Of a stretch of DNA of 22,187 bases, positions 1-11,200 are shown one piece after another. The stretch is from Opitutia bacterium (GTDB lineage Bacteria > Verrucomicrobiota > Verrucomicrobiae > Opitutales > UBA953). Location of the stretch: assembly GCA_947488485.1 (NCBI GenBank), contig CANKZO010000021.1, positions 1-22,187 of the forward strand, read 5' to 3'. Each line of letters opens with the position of its first letter. Positions within the stretch are counted from its first letter, which is position 1. The position numbers were made by a program, and so were the translations under genes. The notes below the pieces were generated by a model. The model was not told where the DNA came from and ran no database searches. It saw nothing but the letters and a program-made list of their open reading frames with translations.

Positions 1-827
1 CCGCCGACGAGCGCCGCGCTCCAGCGCACGCGCGCGTTGGGCATCATGCGGTTGAACGCCGCGAACGCGAGCGTCAGCAGCGTCAGCGAGATGAAGAGCG
101 GTCCGCCGCCGCTGAAGAAGCCGGTGATCTGCTCGCCGCCGGGCAGCTTGTGGAACCAGCTGCCCAGCCACGTCGCGCCCGCGCCGAGCGAGGCCGCGAG
201 CGAGGCCGCCGACAGCATCGTGAGCGTCGTCGCGCCGACCAGGAAGAAGAGCACGAGGAAGAGCAGGTAGTTCGCGAAACGGTCCCGCCAGCTGCGGCCG
301 AAACGCACGCCCCAGATGCCGTTGAGCGCGTCTTCCACGCGGCTCAGCATGAGCACCGCGAGGCCGAGGATGAGGAGCAATCCGATCACGCCCGCTTCGC
401 CGCTCGCCGCGGTCTGCAGCAGCCGGTCGACGAGCGCGTCGAGGTCCTTGTTGATCTCGCGCAGCGTCGCGTGATGATCCGGCGTCGAAGCTTTCGCCAC
501 GATCTGCGGCGCGGCGTATTCCACTGCGGCGACGATCGCGCGCTTCGCCGGATTATCCTCCGGGGCGCCGCGCGACAGGATGAAGCCGGACACCGTGAGC
601 GCGAGGCCGAGCAGCGGCCCCAGCGACATCAGCGTGTAGTAGGTGAGCGCCGCCGACTGCTGCGGCAGCCGATGTGCGATGATGCCGTGCCACGTCGTCG
701 CGAGCACGCGCCAGAGCGACTTCACCGCGCCGCGTCCGCCGCGCTCGGCGAGCGCTTCCGGTGACCAGCTGGCTTCCAGGAAGCCGGCCGGAGACGTGGT
801 CGGGGGAACGGGATCGGCCGAAGACAT
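1..827 (-). CDS. YihY/BrkB-family inner-membrane protein (partial, C-terminus outside window)
   Basis: The open frame runs from an ATG at 827 to the window edge, giving 275 residues with no stop, so the C-terminus is missing. The family comprises polytopic inner-membrane proteins of uncertain function (once called virulence factor BrkB or 'RNase BN'). Seen: a soluble N-terminus of about 45 residues, then the family-like HRLPQQSAALTYYTLMSLGP stretch (52-71) leading into a hydrophobic helix (to ~84). Further hydrophobic segments lie at about 146-162, 187-213 and 243-258. The conserved-looking SRVEDALNGIWGV sits at 162-174. An in-frame ATG at 932 would add 35 low-complexity Arg/Pro-rich residues; I prefer 827 because the extra stretch does not look like the family, but neither start has a clear Shine-Dalgarno site. 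The gene is divergent from nrdB. Family call is fairly sure; function is unknown. Confidence 0.8.
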   Translation of the reverse strand, partial: MSSADPVPPTTSPAGFLEASWSPEALAERGGRGAVKSLWRVLATTWHGIIAHRLPQQSAALTYYTLMSLGPLLGLALTVSGFILSRGAPEDNPAKRAIVAAVEYAAPQIVAKASTPDHHATLREINKDLDALVDRLLQTAASGEAGVIGLLLILGLAVLMLSRVEDALNGIWGVRFGRSWRDRFANYLLFLVLFFLVGATTLTMLSAASLAASLGAGATWLGSWFHKLPGGEQITGFFSGGGPLFISLTLLTLAFAAFNRMMPNARVRWSAALVG

Positions 828-979
828 GGCCAGATGCTGGGGTGGGGCAGGGCGCCGGGCAATCTCCGGCCGTGAGCAAGACCAACAACTGGCGGTTGCC
901 CGCCGCTCCGGACCCCGATTTTGTTGAGGCATTCACCCTAAAGCCGCTCTCTTATCAAAAATCCGTCAAAAACCCTGAT

Positions 980-988
980 TGTGAATAA
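980..988 (-). promoter_or_regulatory. DnaA-box match upstream of nrdB
   Basis: On the minus strand this reads TTATTCACA, an exact match to the DnaA consensus TTATNCACA. It lies in the AT-rich divergent region 165 bp before the nrdB start. DnaA is an established regulator of the nrdAB promoter in E. coli, so the location is suggestive. A single nine-base match may be chance. Confidence 0.4.
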
Positions 989-1031
989 AGTTTTTTACCT
1001 AAGTGCACGAATGACAGTGGCTTGCGTAAAA

Positions 1032-1079
1032 TCACTACATCTAGTGGTGAAATAAATTTGCAGCCACTACATCTAGTAT
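1032..1079. promoter_or_regulatory. Tandem NrdR-box-like operator pair
   Basis: The imperfect palindrome CACTACATCTAGT occurs at 1033-1045 and again at 1065-1077, exactly 32 bp apart (about three helical turns). NrdR, the ATP-cone repressor of ribonucleotide reductase genes, typically binds two boxes of about 16 bp (consensus near acaCwAtATaTwGtgt) spaced 31-32 bp apart. Each copy here matches the core CwA-AT-TwG with two symmetric C substitutions. The pair sits 75-120 bp before nrdB. I could not fix a convincing -35/-10 pair, although candidate AT-rich elements overlap the boxes. Confidence 0.7.
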
Positions 1080-1152
1080 TTTACTGCCAGACATACCAAT
1101 CACCTAGCGGCCTTCCCGGCCCCTAACTGAGCCCTTTTCCCCACTCTCCACC

Positions 1153-2244
1153 ATGGAATCCATCACCATCAAAGTAGGTCAGAAAACCTTCATCCTCGAT
1201 AAGACGAAGGCCGAAGAAGCCTTCGCCAACAAGCGCGTCATCAACGGCCGCGAATCGATGTTCTTCAACATCCTCCCGCTGAAGTACCAGTGGGCGTACG
1301 ATCTCTATCGCACGATGAAGAACAACCACTGGGAGCCGGAGGATATCCCGATGCAGAAGGACTGCGAACAGTGGCGCGACCAGACCGGTCAGATCACCGA
1401 GATCGACCGCTGGATCGTCAAGATGGCCATCGGTTATTTCTCCGCCGCCGAAGGCATCGTCGGCGACAACATCATCCACGTCGTCCGCGAGGTCGTCACC
1501 GCCCCCGAGCTCAAGCTCGTCCTGGGCCGCCACGCGCACGAGGAGAACATCCATGCCGACTCGCTCGTCTACATGATCTCCTCGCTCGGCATCAACCCGC
1601 ACGAGTGCGAGGCGATGTTCGAGGACATCCCGACGATCGCCAAGAAGGCCGCCTTCGTCGTCAACAACTCCCGCGCGCTGCGCCGCAAGCTCGACCTCAC
1701 CAAGCTCGAGGACAAGCAGGCCCTCGCCCACAACATCTTCCTCTTCGGCCAGTGCATGGAAGGCACCCAGTTCTACGGCCTCTTCGGCATGGTGCTCTCC
1801 CTCGCCCGCCAGAACAAGTTCCCGGGCATCGGCCAGATGTTCCGCTACACCCTGCGCGACGAGTCCAACCACATCGACCTCTTCCGCAACCTGCTCGCCG
1901 AGCTGGTGAAGGAGAACCCCGACATCTGGACGCCGGCCTTCAAGGAAGAACTCCGTCAGCTCATGGCCACCGCCGTGTCGCTCGAGAAGGACTTCATCCG
2001 CGACTGCCTGCCCGTCAACGCCCTCGGCCTCTCCTCCAAGGAGTTCGAGCAGTATATCGACTTCATCGCCGACCGTCGCCTGCGTAACTGCGGCCTCGAT
2101 CCGCTCGTCGCCGAGACGAGCAACCCTTTCCCCTGGTTGTCCGAGATGATGGACCTCAAGAAGGAGCAGAACTTCTTCGAAGGCCGCGTCACGGAATACC
2201 AGAAGCAGGGCGCGATGGGCACCGTCAACGACGACGAACTCTGA
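1153..2244 (+). CDS. nrdB: Ribonucleotide reductase class I beta subunit, class Ic-like (Leu at the radical-Tyr position)
   Basis: Radical-generating subunit of class I ribonucleoside-diphosphate reductase (363 aa), partner of the NrdA encoded next. Metal ligands by alignment from memory to the chlamydial and E. coli proteins: E100 (AAEGIVGDN), E131 and H134 (EENIHADS), E203 (MEGTQFYG), E237 and H240 (RDESNH). The residue four after the first His, Tyr122 in E. coli and Phe127 in Chlamydia trachomatis, is Leu138. Radical-relay candidates are kept: W60, Y140 (chlamydial Y129), Y232 and C-terminal Y349 (TEYQ). WEPEDIPM and NPFPWLSE also resemble the chlamydial enzyme. This suggests a Mn/Fe-type (class Ic-like) or other tyrosyl-free cofactor. 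The ATG follows a CT-rich leader with no Shine-Dalgarno site. It precedes nrdA, with a 162-bp gap. Confidence 0.95.
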   Translation: MESITIKVGQKTFILDKTKAEEAFANKRVINGRESMFFNILPLKYQWAYDLYRTMKNNHWEPEDIPMQKDCEQWRDQTGQITEIDRWIVKMAIGYFSAAEGIVGDNIIHVVREVVTAPELKLVLGRHAHEENIHADSLVYMISSLGINPHECEAMFEDIPTIAKKAAFVVNNSRALRRKLDLTKLEDKQALAHNIFLFGQCMEGTQFYGLFGMVLSLARQNKFPGIGQMFRYTLRDESNHIDLFRNLLAELVKENPDIWTPAFKEELRQLMATAVSLEKDFIRDCLPVNALGLSSKEFEQYIDFIADRRLRNCGLDPLVAETSNPFPWLSEMMDLKKEQNFFEGRVTEYQKQGAMGTVNDDEL

Positions 2245-2406
2245 GCGACCGCTGGCTGAATTTGGGCGTCACCCCCTTTGCGCCCGGTTTGGCATGCTTC
2301 CTGTTCTTACCCCACATCCTCTCCACTGAAAAAACCTGCGCCGGCCACCGCCGACGCATCCTCCCTCATTCTCTCCCACTCTCCGTCCCCACTCACTCTC
2401 TCTGAT

Positions 2407-5598
<3,192 letters not shown>

Positions 5599-5646
5599 GC
5601 GGAACGAGAGTATCGAGTTCCGAGTATAGCGTCTCGGTGGTTTGGA

Positions 5647-5677
5647 AAGGGCGTCCGCAAGGACGCCCTTCTTGTTT
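5647..5677 (+). terminator. Rho-independent terminator after nrdA
   Basis: A perfect 10-bp stem (AAGGGCGTCC at 5647-5656 with GGACGCCCTT at 5661-5670) closes on a GCAA tetraloop of the GNRA class and is followed by CTTGTTT. It lies 49 bp after the nrdA stop and probably ends the nrdBA transcript. The T tract is short and interrupted. Confidence 0.75.
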
Positions 5678-5679
5678 GG

Positions 5680-5705
5680 GTAGGGGCAGCACCGCGTGCT
5701 GCCCT
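5680..5705. repeat. GTAGGG-led short palindrome, copy 1
   Basis: GTAGG is followed by a perfect 9-bp stem, GGGCAGCAC (5684-5692) with GTGCTGCCC (5696-5704), over a CGC loop. Close relatives lie at 18580-18603 and 18620-18641. There is no T tract, so it is not an obvious terminator of its own. Confidence 0.75.
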
Positions 5706-5731
5706 CGCCGCCTGTTTCTTCTCGATGCAAC

Positions 5732-5805
5732 GGAGACCGGAAACCGGATAGGATGCTGCGGTCATATTGCCCCAGCCAATCATCCGGTCTCCGGTTCCCC
5801 TTTGA
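5732..5805. repeat. GGAAACCGG-type inverted repeat with 40-bp dispersed element, copy 1
   Basis: The arms at 5732-5749 and 5782-5799 can pair over 18 bp with three mismatches. The segment 5766-5805 matches the reverse complement of 18679-18718 at 38 of 40 positions. The core is built from GGAGACCGG/GGAAACCGG words. It looks like a small non-coding dispersed repeat; no open frame or transposase is associated with it. Confidence 0.75.
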
Positions 5806-5823
5806 GTTTATATCCTCTGTATC

Positions 5824-5880
5824 GGGTAGGGTTGAGTGGCCTCGCTCAACCGCGGCTGACCGAGCCGGTCAGCCCACCCT
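5824..5880. repeat. Double hairpin opening with GGGTAGGG
   Basis: Two consecutive hairpins: GGTTGAG (5830-5836) with CTCAACC (5845-5851), and GGCTGACC (5854-5861) with GGTCAGCC (5867-5874) over a GAGCC loop. The outer GGGTAGGG and CCCACCCT could pair to form a three-way structure. It shares its GTAGGG opening with the other hairpins in this window. I recall similar sequences from Opitutaceae spacers but cannot confirm that here. Confidence 0.7.
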
Positions 5881-5973
5881 CAAGGCAATCACTCCCCCGA
5901 TACTCGATACTCCATACTCGACACTCTACGCCGCTCTTGTCCTCTTATCCTCTGCTCCGCTATCCTCTCTCCC

Positions 5974-6693
5974 ATGTCCGATCTTCTCACTTCCGCCGGC
6001 ACGGTCCGCGTGCTGACCCGCGAAGAATCCTTCGCCGACCTCGCCGCCCGGATCAATGCCCTCGCTGCGCGCGGTCCGGCTTCCGTCGGCCTTAGTGGCG
6101 GTTCCACGCCCAAGGCTTTCTACGCCTGGGTGGTCCGCACGGGCGCCCTTACGGCCGAAGCCCTCGCCCGGATCGACTGGCACGTGAGCGATGAACGCTG
6201 CGTACCGCTCTCGTCCGATGACTCCAACTTCGGTCAAGCCGCCCGCGGCATGCTCGATGCGCTCGGCGTACCCGCCGCCCGTCGTTTCGCTTGGCCGGTC
6301 GAACTACCTCCGGTCGAAGCCGCGGCCGCCTACGAGGCCGCGTGTGCCGCCCGCTCGCCCGCCAAGGCCTTCGATCTCTGCGTCCTCGGTCTCGGCGACG
6401 ACAGCCATATCGCTTCGCTCTGGCCGCAGTGCCCGCTCATCGGCCGCGCGTCCGGCCCCCGCTTCGTGGCCACGGAATGGCCCGGTCGCGGCTGGCGCCT
6501 GACCATCACCGAAGCCGGCCTCGCGCAGTGCGCGGCGATCGTCGTGCTTGTCGGCGGCGCCGCCAAGGCGTCCGCCTTACGCGAGATCACCTGCGGAGAC
6601 TTCGAGCCCTCCCTGCACCCCGGCCAGACGCTGCGCGCTTTCGCGCCGCGCGTCACTTGGCTGGCGGATCGGGAAGCGGCGGCTCAGCTTTGA
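5974..6693 (+). CDS. pgl: 6-phosphogluconolactonase
   Basis: Hydrolyses 6-phosphoglucono-1,5-lactone to 6-phosphogluconate in the cytosolic oxidative pentose phosphate pathway. The 239-residue length is normal for the SOL/DevB family of the glucosamine-6-phosphate isomerase fold. Motifs: SVGLSGGSTPKAFY (about 38-51), phosphate-binding; DWHVSDERCVP (about 69-79); and VLGLGDDSHIASLWP (about 132-146), corresponding to the family GxGxDGHxASLFP with Asp-Ser for Asp-Gly before the His. The start is the ATG at 5974, preceded by a CT-rich leader without a Shine-Dalgarno site. Its last 41 bp overlap the convergent gene on the minus strand. No zwf or gnd is in the window. Confidence 0.92.
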   Translation: MSDLLTSAGTVRVLTREESFADLAARINALAARGPASVGLSGGSTPKAFYAWVVRTGALTAEALARIDWHVSDERCVPLSSDDSNFGQAARGMLDALGVPAARRFAWPVELPPVEAAAAYEAACAARSPAKAFDLCVLGLGDDSHIASLWPQCPLIGRASGPRFVATEWPGRGWRLTITEAGLAQCAAIVVLVGGAAKASALREITCGDFEPSLHPGQTLRAFAPRVTWLADREAAAQL

Positions 6694-7366
6694 CCGGCGC
6701 CGGCTCCAAGGGGGCGAGATTACGCTCCGGGTCGAAATCGGTCACCAGCGCCCGCCGCAACGGGCTCCGGGGGCTATCTTCCTGCAGTACGAACAGGAAG
6801 CGACGCTTCGCACCCAGGATGAGGGTCGTCGAGCTATCCGCCTTCCATCCGTCCTTGGTCTTCAATTCCAGGCGGTGGTTGACGATCCTTCGCGCCGGGA
6901 AGGCCGTCGGCAGGCGCTTCGCCTCGTTCGGTGACAACTCCACGGCCTCGCCGTCGATGGAGCAACGCATCCGTCGCGAGGTCAGGTTCACGAACAGCAT
7001 TCCGCCCACGGGCAGGCTGGTCTGATCGAAGGGCAGCAGCTTGGTGCGCACCTTGCCGTCGGCGACCTGGCTGAGCAGGAGGAGGTGACGGCCGCTCGCC
7101 GGCAGCTCGATTTCACCGAGATCACGCGGCGGCTGGCCCGCTTCCGTCGGCTCGCCGAAGAGCCGCGCCTTCCGGACGTCGGGTAGCGCCGTCGCCGGCA
7201 TCACGTGATCGAGGAAGGCTTCCAGCTGGACCGACGGAACGTCGGACGCGAAGCGTAGTCCGATGAACTCCGGCGCTTCGCTGACCTTGCTGACATGCAG
7301 TTCCGCGGCGGCCTGGCCCGGCAGGACGCCGAAGGGCAGCAGGCCGGCGAAGAACCAGGCGCGCAT
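6653..7366 (-). CDS. Secreted protein of unknown function, paralogue of its upstream neighbour
   Basis: 237 residues from an ATG at 7366, 5 bp after the preceding gene's stop. The N-terminus MRAWFFAGLLPFGVLPGQAAAELHV is a signal peptide, likely cleaved near AAA/E, so the protein is exported. The centre resembles the upstream gene's product: both have V-N-(F/L)-T-S, then IDG, R-x-P-x-x-F, STT and R-x-L-L/F-F-E/Q-(D/I). Both end in a Pro-rich tail (here PLPDPPAK). Position behind a giant pilin-like gene suggests an envelope role with that protein; that is inference. I recognise no named domain. The frame extends upstream beyond 7366, but that part is the shadow of the neighbour. The gene's last 41 bp overlap the 3' end of pgl. 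Confidence 0.8.
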   Translation of the reverse strand: MRAWFFAGLLPFGVLPGQAAAELHVSKVSEAPEFIGLRFASDVPSVQLEAFLDHVMPATALPDVRKARLFGEPTEAGQPPRDLGEIELPASGRHLLLLSQVADGKVRTKLLPFDQTSLPVGGMLFVNLTSRRMRCSIDGEAVELSPNEAKRLPTAFPARRIVNHRLELKTKDGWKADSSTTLILGAKRRFLFVLQEDSPRSPLRRALVTDFDPERNLAPLEPAPVKAEPPLPDPPAK

Positions 7367-7371
7367 GACGC

Positions 7372-8199
7372 TCAGAGCGGCGCCTCCGGCTGGGGCGGCG
7401 GCGTGCCTTTCTTGCCTTTCGGCTGAGGGGCGGCCTTGCCTTTGGGACCCGGGGCCGGCGGCTCGACCACCTGCGGCTTGTTGCCGAGATTGTCGATGAT
7501 GAGCTCGGTGTGGTATTTGCCGTCTTCTTCCGCACCGGGGATCTCGATCGCGAAGAGCAGGATGCGGGCCGTCGGCTTGAAGATCATGGTGGTCGAACGC
7601 AGCAGCTTCTGTTCGCCGTTCGTCTCGGCCGCCGCCATCTTGAAGGTGGAGATCGAGAGGCGGCTGAACACCTTCGGGAACCGGGCCATGGCGCGGCTGT
7701 TCGCGACCACGGTCGTGCCGTCGATGGCCATCGCGATCTTCGCCGAGGTGAAATTGACCAGCTGGACGCTCCCGTAGGGGAAGCCTTCGGGGCTGAAGTC
7801 GAAGACGCGGGTCTGGGCGATGCCGCGTTGTTCGTCCGGGAAGAGCAGGACCGCGAGGTCGGTGTCGTTCGGGCCGACCGGGATCGAGCAGTAAGGGATC
7901 CACGCCGTGATCGGCTTGCCCGCCTTGTCGACTTCGGCCGTGACGGTCTTCTTCAGGATCACGGCGTTCGGTTCGCCGCGGTATTCGATCACCTGGCTCA
8001 AGGCCATGATGTCCGGCGCGAACGGCGTGCGGTCCATGTCTTTCTGCAGCGCCAGCTCCGGCGGGTTCTCCGGCGCGCTCCACCAGGCGAGGCGGAGCTT
8101 GCAGGTCCGGAGCTCTTTGCCGGGCTGCTGGGCTTGGACGGGTCCAAGCAGGAGGAAGCCGCCGCAGAGGACGGCGGTGAGGATTCGGGGGAAGGACAT
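7372..8199 (-). CDS. Secreted protein of unknown function, operon partner of the giant pilin-like protein
   Basis: 275 residues from the ATG at 8199, one base after the upstream stop (TGACATG), so translation is probably coupled. The signal peptide is MSFPRILTAVLCGGFLLLGPVQAQ, with likely cleavage after VQA. The mature part is mainly beta-like. It contains VQLVNFTSAKIAMAIDG and STTMIFKPTARILLFAIEI, shared in pattern with the next gene, and ends in a Pro/Lys/Gly-rich disordered tail (about 242-275). An in-frame upstream start at 8256 would overlap the preceding gene and lacks a signal peptide, so it is rejected. No named family is recognised. Confidence 0.82.
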   Translation of the reverse strand: MSFPRILTAVLCGGFLLLGPVQAQQPGKELRTCKLRLAWWSAPENPPELALQKDMDRTPFAPDIMALSQVIEYRGEPNAVILKKTVTAEVDKAGKPITAWIPYCSIPVGPNDTDLAVLLFPDEQRGIAQTRVFDFSPEGFPYGSVQLVNFTSAKIAMAIDGTTVVANSRAMARFPKVFSRLSISTFKMAAAETNGEQKLLRSTTMIFKPTARILLFAIEIPGAEEDGKYHTELIIDNLGNKPQVVEPPAPGPKGKAAPQPKGKKGTPPPQPEAPL

Positions 8200-8200
8200 G

Positions 8201-11200
8201 TCAGATTTCGTTCGCGGCGAGCCAGCGCAGGCCGGTCGCGCGGAAGCGACGGCCAAGGATGCGGTTCAGGCGCTGTTCCTGGGCGAGGGCGAGGCGGTCG
8301 GCGGCGGTGGAGCCGGGCGGATTGGGCGGCGGGGCGACCTCGTAGGTCTCCACGAGCGCCTGACGGTCGTAGGCCTTGTTGGCATCGCTGTTGACGCGAT
8401 AGGCCAGGCGGCGGCGGTTCGGTTCGACGTATTCCGGGTAACGCTGTCCCACGCCCATGGCCATGTATTCGGTGGAGCGTTGCACGACCACTTCGACCCA
8501 GGCCTTGCCGATGACGTTGCCGGCGTCGTCCTGGGCTTCGCCGTAGGCGCGCACCACGAAGGTGTCGGAACGGGCGGTGAGGTTCGGTCCGACGGAGTTC
8601 AGTACGTCCATCTGCGTGACGATGCCGGGAGCACCGAGGCCGGCGGTGACGCTGGCCGGGCTGTTGGTGCGGCTCATCGCGCGGATCGAGGGGAAGCGCT
8701 GATTGGAGTCGATCCGCGGGTAGGCGTTGTTCTCGCGCCACCAGCCGCCGGTGGTGGTGTTGTTTGAGAAGATCACGTTCGGATCCGTCGGCGGCGAGCT
8801 GTTGGCGGCGGGCGCGGTGAAGATGCCGCCGGCCGCGGTGATCGCGGTGTTATTGATCGAGCTCTTGTCGATGGCAGCCTGCAGCGCGCCCTTGAGGCCG
8901 AAGATGTCGTTATTGACTAGTCGGCGGTTGATGAAGTCGCCCAGCGACATGAACGGGCCGCGGATGCGGACTTCTTCGACGACGCGGCCGGCGAGTTCGT
9001 CGACCTGCGCGTCGGAGAGTTCGCGATACTGCGTCCACGGATCGCTGCCGGAATTATCGGCCGGCCCGAAGGCGCGCGCGAACTTGGTCAGGGCCGTCAC
9101 CGTCGGCGCGGCCGGGGTGGCGGCGTCAGGCAGGGTCTGTCCCCGCAGTCCGCCGAGCACGGCGCGCCAGGCGGCGCGCGAGGTGGAGTTCACGTTGAAG
9201 CCGCCGTCGTAGAGCGAGGTGCGGGCGAGGTATTTCGGATGCGGGAACTCGGTCTCGGGTAGGCGCAGGGTGGTCTGATACTGCGCGTTGAGCGTGAACG
9301 AGGGCTTGCCGTCCGCGAGGTAGGTCACGCGCTTGTTGGCGAGCGGCTTTCCGCCGCCGTTAAGCGCGGTCTTGAGACTCGCGAAGCTCGTCGCATTGAC
9401 GACGCCGGCCGCGGTGAGCGCGGTGGCCTGCTGGGTCCGGACCGTCGCGTCGATCGGCAGGTCGGCGCCGGAGCTCGGCCAGTCGCGGGACGTACCGTCC
9501 ACCTGCGAGTAGGAGTTGGCCTGCAGGTTGAGACCGCTGAAGTAATAGGTGTCCCAGAGCGCGTAGTTGGCCGCGAAGGCGTGGTCCGTCCGGACGTTGG
9601 CTCGGTTGCGCACCGGGCGGGTGCCCATGTGCTTCGCCACGTAGCCGAGTTCGGGCACGGGTCCCTTGACGTCGGCGGCGAGGGCGGACTCGCTCGGGAA
9701 CAGGTCGCGCGGGCCAGGCCATTCGACGATGCGGGTGAGGTCGCCGATACCCGGGTGAGCGAAGGACGAGCCCACCGTCAGGTCGGCGTCGGTGTTGACT
9801 TCGGCGTAGGCGGCCGTGCCGAGCTGCGAGAGCGAGAGCAGCGGACGTCGCGGAATCGGGTAGAGGATGATGGTGCTCTTGCCGGTGGTGTCGTTGTTGA
9901 CGCTCGGCCCCCAGAACGCTCCGCGTTTGTCGGCCGTGGTCGGGAACTCGGTGTCGATGAGCGAGCCGCGGAGCACGCGCTGGGTCTCGACCCAGCCGAT
10001 CGGCGTGTGGGCCTTGCCGTCGTAGCCGAAGAGCTGCGCCTGCTGGGCGCGGTCGCTGAGGAAGTAGGGCGTCAGCGGGGCGTTGCGCATCTCGGTCGGC
10101 GTCTGCAGGCGGTCATAGCCCGCGCCGGGATTGGTCGTCTTCATGCCGAAGCCGGCGGAGAGGTAATTGGACGGATACCACTTCAGCGTGTCGCGGGTCA
10201 TTTCCGCGGAGCGACGGACGAAATCGACCATGAAGACCGGCAGCTTCGGCTCGTTCGGCGTCATGATGACTTCCTGCGAGTTGTGCAGCGTGTCGGCCTT
10301 GGCGTTGGTCGTCTCCAGGCCTTTGCCATTACCGAGGTTGAATTCGGGGTCGGTCGGCACGCCCAGTCCGACGGAACTTCCTTTGATGTAGTAGTTCGGA
10401 GTGGGCGGATTGGAGCCCAGCGGCCGAGTCCATTCGCGGTCCGGTTGGGTGTAATACCCCTCGTCGTTGTTCGGATTGCTATACATCGGCCATCCGGAGG
10501 TCATCGCCTGGAAGTTGAGCAGCAGGCTTTCGTCGACGGTGTTGAAGCCGTTGATGGTCTGGGAGCCTTCGGCGAATTTTTTAATTAGGCGGTCGTTATT
10601 GACCGGGTCGACGATGTAGGTGCTCTCGTCTTCGTCGGGGGAGCCGAACCAGCGGCGATGGGTGTTCAGCGTGTTGCCGCCATCGATGCTCTTCTTGCCG
10701 ATGAGGTAGAAGTTCCAGGACTGGTTGCCCTGCACGGCCACGCGCCCGTTGCGGCGGGTCGGCGCCACGTAGGTGCCCGGGAAGTGGATGGGCGCGCGGC
10801 GATAGACGAGGTCGTCATCGAAGGTGCCCCAGAGTAAGTCGGCCCCTTTGTCGGCCAGGATGATCTCGCCTTCGGCGCCGACGACGTAGCCGTTGTAATT
10901 GATCCACCCTTGGTTGCGGACGAGGATCTGGATGGAGCGCCCGTTGAGGACTCTCTCGAGCGACTGGAGCGAGCCATCCCACTGGTCGATGATCGCATTC
11001 GTGATGGGGTCTCGCTTGACCATGGCGTCGTGTACGCGGCGTTGGTTTCGGGCGTTGCCCCAGAGGTCGTTGAGGCGGCGGGCGTACTCGATGTCATTAA
11101 TGCCGCCGTTGGACCACGTGATCGGGGGGAGGGGGCCGGCACCGTCGGGATCGTAATCGGCGAAGGCCTTGCAAAGGTCGAAGTCCATCGTCCAGAGCAC

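Larger units (their letters stand above)
5599..5973. other. Repeat-rich spacer between nrdA and pgl
   Basis: No gene was found in these 375 bp. In order it holds a GAGTATCGAG decamer (5608-5617), an intrinsic terminator, a GTAGGG-led hairpin, an 18-bp imperfect inverted repeat that includes one copy of a 40-bp dispersed element, a double hairpin opening with GGGTAGGG, the inverse decamer CTCGATACTC (5903-5912) within a run of similar ATACTCGA-type words, and a CT-rich pgl leader. Its architecture resembles the 18512-18983 spacer. Confidence 0.75.

Noticed and set aside
150..764. 204-codon open frame on the plus strand
   Set aside because: Arg/Glu/His-rich shadow of the YihY-type gene, which itself runs off the window edge.
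2264..2285. Hairpin GGGCG/CGCCC between nrdB and nrdA
   Set aside because: Five base pairs with a 12-base loop and no T tract; too weak to call a terminator or attenuator.
7367..8083. N-terminal extension of the 237-aa secreted protein to 476 residues
   Set aside because: The extension overlaps the neighbouring secreted-protein gene in another frame and reads as Arg/Gly/His-rich noise; a clear signal peptide begins at 7366.
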